This document shows, piece by piece, positions 1-7,800 of a DNA stretch of 13,542 nt. This DNA is from Flavobacteriaceae bacterium (GTDB lineage Bacteria > Bacteroidota > Bacteroidia > Flavobacteriales > Weeksellaceae): contig JAITOO010000165.1 of NCBI GenBank assembly GCA_031289875.1, forward strand, positions 1 through 13,542. Direction: 5' to 3'. The first letter of the stretch is position 1. Each line of letters opens with the position of its first letter. The notes below the pieces were generated by a model. It searched no databases. It was not told the DNA's origin and saw only the letters and a list, made by a program, of their open reading frames with translations. A program made the position numbers and the translations under genes.

Positions 1-111
1 TCGCTGGTCGGCATAAGGCGGCGAAGTGACTATCAAATCCACCGAATTGTCGGAAATTTTCTTTAATTCTTTCCGGCAATCTCCTAAATATAAGTCTGTC
101 TTTAATTCCAT
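1..111 (-). CDS. DNA methyltransferase, N-terminal fragment (runs off window)
   Basis: Reading the minus strand from an ATG at 111 gives 37 open codons to the window edge, so only the N-terminus is present. The peptide begins MELKTDLYLGDC and continues DNSVDLIVTSPPYADQR. TSPPY at residues 29-33 is the catalytic motif IV, (S/T/D)PPY, of amino-methyltransferases that modify the exocyclic amine of cytosine (N4) or adenine (N6) using S-adenosylmethionine. Motif IV lying this close to the N-terminus, after a GDC.....L....DNSVDLIVTSPPY lead-in, fits the class in which the catalytic motif precedes the SAM-binding motif. Target base and recognition sequence cannot be read from this fragment. Whether a restriction enzyme partner exists lies outside the window. 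A TAnnTTTG box stands 21 nt upstream of the start. Confidence in the family is high; an intact downstream gene is assumed, not seen. Confidence 0.85.
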   Translation of the reverse strand, partial: MELKTDLYLGDCRKELKKISDNSVDLIVTSPPYADQR

Positions 112-132
112 TTTAAAAACTTTAATCTTGCA

Positions 133-140
133 CAAAAGTA
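133..140 (-). promoter_or_regulatory. Putative -7 promoter box for the methyltransferase gene
   Basis: The minus strand reads TACTTTTG, a full match to the Bacteroidota -7 consensus TAnnTTTG. It lies 21 nt upstream of the methyltransferase ATG, a sensible distance for a short leader. I see no convincing TTG -33 element at the expected spacing, so the call rests on the -7 box and its position. Confidence 0.5.
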
Positions 141-209
141 CATATAATAATTGAATCTGCGTTGTTCTGATCAGCCTGATAAAATCATCGGAATACAAAT
201 TAAAAACCC

Positions 210-217
210 TATATTTG
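210..217 (+). promoter_or_regulatory. Putative -7 promoter box for the secreted-protein gene
   Basis: TATATTTG matches TAnnTTTG exactly and ends 13 nt before the ATG at 231, implying a leader of only about 7-10 nt. No clear TTG -33 element is seen 17-23 nt upstream. The box is divergent from the methyltransferase box at 133-140 in the same 119-nt gap. Confidence 0.5.
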
Positions 218-230
218 AAGAAAATAATTC

Positions 231-1130
231 ATGAAAAAACTCGTTTCAACATTTTTGTTTATTGGGAGTTTTGCCTTTGCACAAAATCAAACAGATATAT
301 TGGATTTGTCAGAATACCCACATCAAGTTACTCTGCAACAAGAGATTAACGAGACTTCGGGGGTGGAATTTTATCAAGGATTTTTATACACTTTCAATGA
401 TAGCGACAACAAACCTGAAATTTACAAATTGAATGCCGAAACGGGCGATATTCTCCAAACGTTGAAAGTCAAAAACGCTAAAAACATTGATTGGGAGGAA
501 ATTGCACGTAAAGGTGATACGATTTTTATCGGCGATTTTGGGAATAATCTCGGCAACCGCAAAGATTTGACGATTTACAGTTTGATACTCCCAAAAGACA
601 CTGTAAATAATGAGGTTAGCCTTGATGTTTTTAATAAAATTCCTTTTATTTTTGAAGACCAAACCGATTTCAGCAACAAAGACTACCTGACCACCAACTT
701 TGATTGCGAGGCTTTTGTCTATTACGCTGAAAATCTGCACATTTTCACCAAACAGTGGGGAAATAACCAAACCACTCATTATCAGCTGGATTTGAGTTCC
801 AATGAAAGTCCGAAAATTGCGAGAAAAATTGAAACCTTTAATACCGAATGCGTGATAACAGGAGCAGATATATTTGATAATGAGCTATATATGATCGGCT
901 ATACCAAAGAAACTTTTGCTTTCATCTGGAAATTTTCTCATTTTTTGGACGGAAAATTTTTCAATGGTCAAGCTCAAAAAACTTTCATCGGATTTACGCC
1001 GTCCATTGCTCAGGTTGAGGGAATTGCCGTAACGCAGGATAAAATTTACGTTACGGGAGAAGAATTTAAATACTCTATTTTTTATGCCGCCCCGAAATTG
1101 TATATGATTGATAGAAAAGACTTTGACTAA
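231..1130 (+). CDS. Secreted protein of unknown function, beta-propeller-like
   Basis: This 299-aa protein starts with a clear signal peptide (basic MKK, hydrophobic core to about residue 15, cleavage likely after AFA at 17). The mature part carries spaced motifs that I recognise from a family of secreted Bacteroidota proteins: FNDSDN (55-60), NIDWEEIA (85-92), IGDFGNN (100-106) followed by R110 and LTIYSL, DCEAF (158-162) with IFTKQW (171-176), VITGAD (208-213) with MIGY, and QVEGIAV (261-267). Repeated short beta-rich units of this kind suggest a beta-propeller resembling the SdiA-regulated or phytase-like folds, but no catalytic role is assignable. The conserved acidic residues could bind a metal; that is inference. 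There is no lipobox cysteine and no recognisable type IX C-terminal sorting domain, so a periplasmic or freely secreted location is likely. Its stop codon overlaps that of the convergent VanZ-like gene. The ATG start is supported by the signal peptide and the nearby -7 box. Confidence 0.75.
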   Translation: MKKLVSTFLFIGSFAFAQNQTDILDLSEYPHQVTLQQEINETSGVEFYQGFLYTFNDSDNKPEIYKLNAETGDILQTLKVKNAKNIDWEEIARKGDTIFIGDFGNNLGNRKDLTIYSLILPKDTVNNEVSLDVFNKIPFIFEDQTDFSNKDYLTTNFDCEAFVYYAENLHIFTKQWGNNQTTHYQLDLSSNESPKIARKIETFNTECVITGADIFDNELYMIGYTKETFAFIWKFSHFLDGKFFNGQAQKTFIGFTPSIAQVEGIAVTQDKIYVTGEEFKYSIFYAAPKLYMIDRKDFD

Positions 1131-1471
1131 TATTTTATCCTCAGCAAAATCCAAATAAAAAATGCTCCCAGCACGCAGCCGAAGAAATCAGCAAGCATGT
1201 CGAAATAGTCAAAATCTCTGCCGACTTCCCGCTGAATGTATTCTATAATCACGCCGTAAAGAGTGAAAATCAGCACCAGCAAATACCTTTGCATTCGGGG
1301 AAAGGCAAAAATACCCAGCACTGTCAAAAGTCCAAAAGTGCCTGTGTGCGCAGTCTTGTCATTGAAAAGTGCAAAGTCTAAATATTTCTGTTCAAATTCG
1401 CTTACGCCCGGCTTGAGCAATAGCCAAGTGAGAAAGGATAAATATGTGAAAAACAGTGATTTAAGACTCAT
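1127..1471 (-). CDS. VanZ-like family integral membrane protein
   Basis: The product is a small hydrophobic protein of 114 aa from the ATG at 1471. VanZ-family features are visible: NDKTAH (37-42) after the first membrane segment, GVIIEYIQ (73-80), and GRDFDYFDMLADFFG (84-98) before a last membrane helix. About four transmembrane segments are apparent. The family is named after the teicoplanin-resistance protein VanZ, but most chromosomal members have no known role, and nothing here implies glycopeptide resistance. An alternative ATG at 1510 would add 13 polar residues (127 aa) and overlap gcvH by 32 nt. I prefer 1471 because it lies 7 nt after the gcvH stop and puts the first hydrophobic segment at the N-terminus. 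Neither start has a strong ribosome binding site. It is probably co-transcribed with gcvH. Its TAG stop overlaps the TAA of the convergent gene. Confidence 0.8.
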   Translation of the reverse strand: MSLKSLFFTYLSFLTWLLLKPGVSEFEQKYLDFALFNDKTAHTGTFGLLTVLGIFAFPRMQRYLLVLIFTLYGVIIEYIQREVGRDFDYFDMLADFFGCVLGAFFIWILLRIKY

Positions 1472-1478
1472 AATGGAG

Positions 1479-1856
1479 TTATCCAACCAATTCCTTATAT
1501 CTTTTTGCATCTAACAGTCCGTTTGTATCAACCTTGCCATCGAGTTCTATTTTGATAATCCAGCCTTCCCCGTAAGGGTCGGAATTTACCAAATCGGGAG
1601 CGGATTCCAACGCCGAATTGAGTTCCACGATTTTTCCGCCGACAGGCATAAATAAATCGGAAACGGTTTTTACGGCTTCCACAGTTCCAAACACTTCGCC
1701 GGCGTTGAGTGTTTCGTTTACGGTATCTACATCAAGGAAAACGATGTCTCCAAGTTCTTTTTGCGCAAAATCGGTAATACCGATGCAAGCGATATTGGTT
1801 TCTATTCTAACCCACTCATGTTCTGTGCTGTACAGCAAATCAGAAGGAATACTCAT
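1479..1856 (-). CDS. gcvH: Glycine cleavage system H protein
   Basis: GcvH is the small lipoylated carrier of the glycine cleavage system. Its lipoyl arm moves the aminomethyl group between the P (decarboxylase), T (aminomethyltransferase) and L (dihydrolipoyl dehydrogenase) proteins in the cytoplasm. The 125-aa length is typical. Hallmarks are YSTEHEWV (9-16), [17 protein letters not shown] (26-42) and the lipoyl site [12 protein letters not shown] (57-68), with K63 as the modified lysine. The C-terminus has [13 protein letters not shown], as in other H proteins. The other glycine cleavage genes are not in this window, so gcvH stands apart from its partners. It follows sprA by 42 nt and precedes the VanZ-like gene closely. 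A TAnnTTTG box in that gap suggests independent transcription. Confidence 0.97.
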   Translation of the reverse strand: MSIPSDLLYSTEHEWVRIETNIACIGITDFAQKELGDIVFLDVDTVNETLNAGEVFGTVEAVKTVSDLFMPVGGKIVELNSALESAPDLVNSDPYGEGWIIKIELDGKVDTNGLLDAKRYKELVG

Positions 1857-1887
1857 TTGTTGTTTAATTTTTTTAGTTAATTATGTG

Positions 1888-1895
1888 CAAATATA
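1888..1895 (-). promoter_or_regulatory. Putative -7 promoter box for gcvH
   Basis: The minus strand reads TATATTTG, an exact TAnnTTTG match, placed between the sprA stop (1899) and the gcvH start and 31 nt upstream of the gcvH ATG. No TTG at the usual -33 spacing was found; the -33 position would fall inside the sprA 3' end. It offers gcvH and the VanZ-like gene expression independent of the 7-kb sprA message. Confidence 0.45.
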
Positions 1896-1898
1896 CTA

Positions 1899-4800
1899 TT
1901 AATTTCCAAATGTAAAGGTAGCGCTCAATCCCGCTCTGATTGTGGAAAGCGGATAAGCCGTCGAAATTTTGTATTTGGTAACCATCTGTTCATAGAAAAA
2001 CTTGAGGTTGAAATTTTGTGTGAAATTGTAGTCTGCTGAAAATTTCAACGAAAGCACATTTTGTCCACCCGTAACTTCGGAATCGCGCTCTATCAACCGT
2101 CTGATAGTTGTTTGGTTGTCCCGCAGGGAAACGTCTCCGCGAAGATTCAAATCTCCTGTCAAAGTTCTGACTCTGCCGCGATACCGCATTTTCATTTTTA
2201 CATCTTTCAGCAGATAGCCTAAACCTGCGACCAGCTCATTGCCGTAATCGTCCTGCAAGGTGTAATTGGTCAAACTCAGGCTTGAAATTCTGTCTTTGTT
2301 GTATGCCAGTTTGAGCTGCATATTGTTTCGCAAGGTCATCTCCACACCGATAAGCGGCGCAAAACCTTCTGCCATAACCACATTTCCGTAAGAATAATAG
2401 TTGTAGCGGTTGTTGTTCAGGTCGTACCAAGAATAGTTCGGGTCTGACGGGTCGCCTGTCAGTGCAGAATAGTAGCTCATATTAGACTGCACGCCGTTCA
2501 CTGTGTAGGTTGAAACGTAAGCGTGATTGATTCTGATGTCTTTGAACAGATAATTAATAAACGGAATACTCTTCAAACCTCCGTAAGAAATTTTCCAGTT
2601 TGGAAGCGGAAAACCGCGCTTGTAGCCCAATTCTTGCTTGTCGGGATTTTTTCCTGTGAACGCCGAAACAAAAGACGGAATCAGCACTTCGGAGTTAGTC
2701 AAGTTGTAGCCCAGCACGTAGTTTCCGTCGTTAGGGTCTTTGACGTTAATTGGCTGTCCTTGAGCCAGCGCTACTCTTTGCGAAAACAGATAGGAATTTG
2801 CAATCATCTGATTATAAATATCATCCGGCGACTTAAACGAGGTTTTAATAGAAATCACAGATGAACTGAACAATGCCGACTTGTTTTCAAACGGTCTCGG
2901 ACTGCTTGGCGCATTGAGGTAGGTATGGGTAGCTGCATCGTATTGACGCAAGTTGTACCCTTGCTGTAAAAGCGTTTCCTGACTGTTTTTCATAAAATCC
3001 AAATCAATATGAAGCTGGTTTATCGGCTCTAATTGAATGTTGCCTGTCATTTGTTCGTTTTTCGTTCTCATAAACGGATTCAGCATCATCGGGTCGGGAG
3101 AAACCCAGCCTTCGGTAATGGCTTTGTTTCTTATATCAAACTGAGAACCAAACAAGAAGCCGATAGTCGGCGCCTGGGTTGAACCGTTGTAACTGCCTAC
3201 TCCGAAGAAATTTGGTTCTGACAAAAATCCCGGAAGCATCATTCCTCTGTTTTGGGCATATTGGAACTGTCCGCGTTTGATGCTGCTCAAAATCATCCAA
3301 AGGTAATCTGTGGGTTTATAGTGATTTTTAAGCGTGTACCATTTAAATGCTTTTGGTCTTTTCAGTTGAGAATTTGCTTCGTAAGCTCTTGTCAGCGAGT
3401 CGCTTTCGCGTTGGCGTTTAGATCTTCTTTCTTCAAATTTTTTGTGGCTTTTAAAATATTCATAAAACTTGGTGAAATCAGCATTTCCCATAACATTGAT
3501 AATCTGAGAGTTTTGCGCTGTATTTCCCAAGCCTGTCGAAGTAGAAGTTTCAGGATTGACGTAGCCTGTCATGTAAGTCGAGCTTGCCTGCCAGTCGTAT
3601 TGTCCCGTATAACCGACTTCCAAAGATGTAAAGTCCAGATACGGAAGCAGGTGAATTGGAACTTTGTAATTGAGTTGCAACCGCTGCGTGTAATTAATCG
3701 GTCTTCCGATTTTGAATAAATTGCCCCAAATCATTTGGTTATCCGGTGCGAAATTGGCAGTTCCCATTTCGTCCACAATCGTTCTTGTGGCACTGGAATA
3801 ATCAATTTTCAGCGAGCGGGTCAGATTGAAACCGATGTTGTACTGCCAGCCGAAAACGAAATTGTTGGAATAAATCGGCATGGAACTGCTCGACACGCCG
3901 TTCAAATAGGCTTCTATATCTCTGTATTCAAACTCGTTGTAAATTCTGAGAATGTCTGCGCGGAAAGAAATCCGCGTTGGGACAGGATTTACGTTAAACT
4001 CTTTCACCCAGCGCAAGAACTTCGAGAAACGGCTCGTATCCTGCACTGCACTCCATTTGGCAAACGGCTGGTAATATTTCCCTTGTGGAGAAAAATTGTA
4101 ATCTAACGAAGCCTGCAACTGCTGTCGCAAATTATATGTAGTGTAAATATCTCTGTAATAATTCGTTGAATACATAAACGATGCTGTTAAATTTTCCACA
4201 TCGTAAAATTTCGGCTTTTTACCTGAAGTCCGTTCCTTACGCAGATTGTTCACGGAAAAATTGCGCTGCACGGAGTAGGTGCGCACGATTTTTTTCAATT
4301 CTTCTTTTCTCGGATCATTTTTAAATTCCACATCATTGTCCAACGGATTGTACTTAGGGTCGATAAAACTTTCTGCAATCCCTACATTTACAGGGATTCT
4401 CATGCCCCATTTTGCAGGCAGAGTTTTGTCTAAATTTACGGCAGCATTGACCACATATTCTTTGGTTTCGTCTTGTGTCCGTTCGCTCGGTCTGCTGTCA
4501 ATAGCTCCAAAACCTACAGATTGGTATCTTCCTGTGACAGAAACATCTGCGAAATCAGCAAGATTAAAATTCAGACTTCCCACAGCTGCATAACCGTTTT
4601 CGTTGTCGATGCCGCTCAGCCGCAGTTCGTCGAGCCATAAAATGAGATTTTTATCGGCAGTTCCTCTGACATTGTTTCTCACACCCATCATAATGGTTGT
4701 TACGTTTCCGATAGACGGACGACCTCTGACATAAATCGCTTTATTTTCATCACCGCCTGTAATGGTGCTTTTAAAGCGGTTCGGGCTCGAATAGCCTTCA

Positions 4801-7800
4801 ACTTTGTCCTTTTCCGCTTTTGCTTTAACCAAATCGTTTAAATCCAAATCAATGGTATTTTCAATAGGCCAAATATCCGTAGCAGAGGTGGCGGTGTTCG
4901 GCGTATATTTTAAAGAAATTTCGTATTCGTAATAGTTGTCTGACAAATCGTTCCCCAATCTGATGAAAAACTTGGTGTTTTTGTCTAAATCACCGGAAGT
5001 CGGCGTGTCCAAATTTTCTGCGTGAATGAACATTGACAGTTTTTTATACCGCCTCATGTCCATCTCCATATTTTTGTAGATGGCTCTCGGCTCATCGTCT
5101 TTCAGTCTGTGAACTTCCAATTTTAAGGAAGCCTCATTTTGCAGTTGCGTACCGGTTGCGCCTGCCATCTTTTCTCTTTCAACGCCCGGAGGCATCACAT
5201 ACGGCGGTGTGGAAGTAGAATTTTCTTCGAGGTTTACGGAACTTAAAATCAGGTTATCCACAGGTATTTTCAGGCTTTGCCCCTCTGTTTCTTCTGCCAG
5301 AGAAGCATTGGAAGCAATCGTGCGGTCGTACAGCCTCCATTCACTGCGCACCAGATCGAAAGTAGCAAAACGCAACGTGGCGGTTTTATCAAAACCTTTC
5401 ATCAACATTCTGATGAAACGGACATTATTCAAAATGTCGTCCGAACCCGATTCATATTTTCTGACAGGAATCCGCACCAGATACCAAGTGGTATTGCCTT
5501 TTTTTCCGTTGGCGAGAGTTACCTGCACTGTTTTCTTGTCTGCCACGAAACTGCCTTCTCCGCCCACTTTGGACAAATCGGCAGAGGTAAGGCTGATTCT
5601 GTACTGGTTATAGTCTTCGTTTTGGTCTAAATTGTAGTCGCGGTTGATGTCTTCCGCATCAGGAACGGAAGTTGCGGCATTGGTGGTTCCTGCGGGCGAG
5701 TTTCCTTCGGGGTTTCTGAAATATTTGTAGCGATCGACAATGGAACTTTTGTATTGGGAAGAAGAATCCCAAAAATCGCCCATGTAGAAAACAAAATCGT
5801 CCGCCGCGGGGTCGTTTATTCCTGTAACCGGATTGAGGTAACCGGAAAAATTCGGAAAGAACGAGATTTCATCTTCGTTGCCCAAACCGTCGTAGCCTAC
5901 GTCTTGTTGTTTTCTACTGTCTCCGTCTGCATTGAAAGCATAAACCAGCGGGAAGTTTTTCGGCTGTCTTCCCCAGTTGCTTTCTGTAGTTTCGTTTGTT
6001 TCTGCATTATTGGGAAGTCCGTTTTCGTAGAATAGCTTTCCGTCTTTCAACACATCTTCGGAAACGTTTCCTAACTGTATCAACAACTGAGGATTAGCCC
6101 CCAAAGAAGCGCCATTGTTGTCTGCGTAAGGGTCCATCATCCAAAATTCCACATATTCTATGTTCGACTGCGAGAAATTGGTAACGTTAATCGCACGCAT
6201 GATTCCTCCCCAGCGGTCTTTCGGATTTTCTCCCGAAGAATTGAAATTGTAAGGTCCTCTTTCCGACGGATAGAAAGATACGTCAAAAGTGTTCATGTAC
6301 AACTGTTCGCCCGCGATGTAGTCTCTTTGAGTGAAAAGTTCGCTGTTCAGCACACGTCTTTGCAGGTTGAGCGATCGTGCTTGGTTGTCCACGCCGCTCG
6401 GCTGTCCGCCGCCTATTCCGTAAAATCTCGGGTCAATATTGTACCAACTCATCAAACCTCTGCCGTAGCCGCTTTGTAAGTCGTCATTCAGTTTTCCGAA
6501 TTTAAATTCGGGATCAATGGCATCGTTGTTTTTTTCAGGCATGCTTGCCAAACCCCAATAATTTGGGTCTTTCAAACTGATTTTGCTTGAAGCTGTTTCA
6601 AAATCGTCAATGTAAGACTGCCCGTCGGTAGCGTTGTTTTCGCCCGGAATCAAGGCTGCGCCTTCTAATTTTAAACTCAAATTAGACGGCGCTTCGGTCT
6701 TCACGCCGGGAATCCAATTTGCCAGTTTTGTCAAAAACGGAACTTCTTTATTGTACATGATATTGAAGCCGACCATAGAATTGTTTACGGCTTCTGCTCC
6801 ATACTGAACTTTCTGTGTCAGAGGGCGTTCCTTGTAGTTTAAATAAGTTGCTCCTATAACAAAATCTTGGCTGAATTTGTGTTCTACATTCAAGCCCATA
6901 AATCGTTTTTTCTGCATACTGAATGCTTCTTGATTTTCAAGGCTGATATTAATCGGAACTTGGGAATTTTTATAATTTTCGTTGAGAATAGTTACTGTTC
7001 CCATCTGATAATCAACAACATAATCTGCTCCTTCGGTCAATGCCTGACCGTTAGCGGTAACTTTGACCGAACCGCGGGGTACGTTGTATGCACCCAGCGA
7101 AATGCCGTTTCCGACTGTTCCTTTAAAACGCCCTTCCATGTTGTATCGGTGCGCCAAAGGGTCTGATATAGCCTCGCTTTTCTGCGAGTTGTACAACTTG
7201 TCGAAAATGTATATTTTATTTTCAGGGTGAGCCAGCGTATCCAGCACGGAAACGAGATAGCTGCCGAACGGCTCAACTTTGGTGTAAATCAATTTTCCGT
7301 TTTGGGCATCGACCGTAATGCCGTCGATAAAGTCAAAAATACCGTCTCCCTGTCCGTTGGAAGTAGCGTCGGCGTTTTGGGAAAGCCTGTCCCAATTCAA
7401 GAGTTTTATCAACTGTTTTTTGTCCAGATTGGGTGCAGGCAAATAGGTGATTTTTCCCTGCGATGCGTCTTGATAGGTAACGTTGAGAATGAAGTTGTCC
7501 GGACTCAACTGATAAGCGTCCATAGGATAGATGTTTTTCATCATCAAGTTCCAAGTGGGCGAAGCGGTATTCACTTTTGACTCGGATTTTAATAATTTAA
7601 CAATCAAAACTTTGGAATTTTCATCGGCAAATTCTCCGACTTTCTTCACTTGCTGAACGCCTGTAACAGGGTCAGTATAAGTATATTGGAATGCTACCGC
7701 TAATCCGTCGTCGTCTGCTAGTGTCTGGTTTAGGGAAATGTATCCAAGCTGAGGTTTAAAAGTGTATTCCGAAGCGTCTAACTTCCTCGCTTTCATGGCA

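Noticed and set aside
384..779. 131-codon minus-strand frame opposite the secreted-protein gene
   Set aside because: The plus-strand gene has a signal peptide, conserved motifs and a promoter box; the antisense frame has none.
1127..1471. Glycopeptide (teicoplanin) resistance function for the VanZ-like protein
   Set aside because: The similarity is to the broad VanZ-like membrane family; no other van genes are near, and Gram-negative bacteria carry many such genes with no resistance role.
3252..3719. 155-codon open frame on the plus strand inside sprA
   Set aside because: Antisense to sprA, no recognisable motif, and similar short frames occur all along the 7-kb gene.
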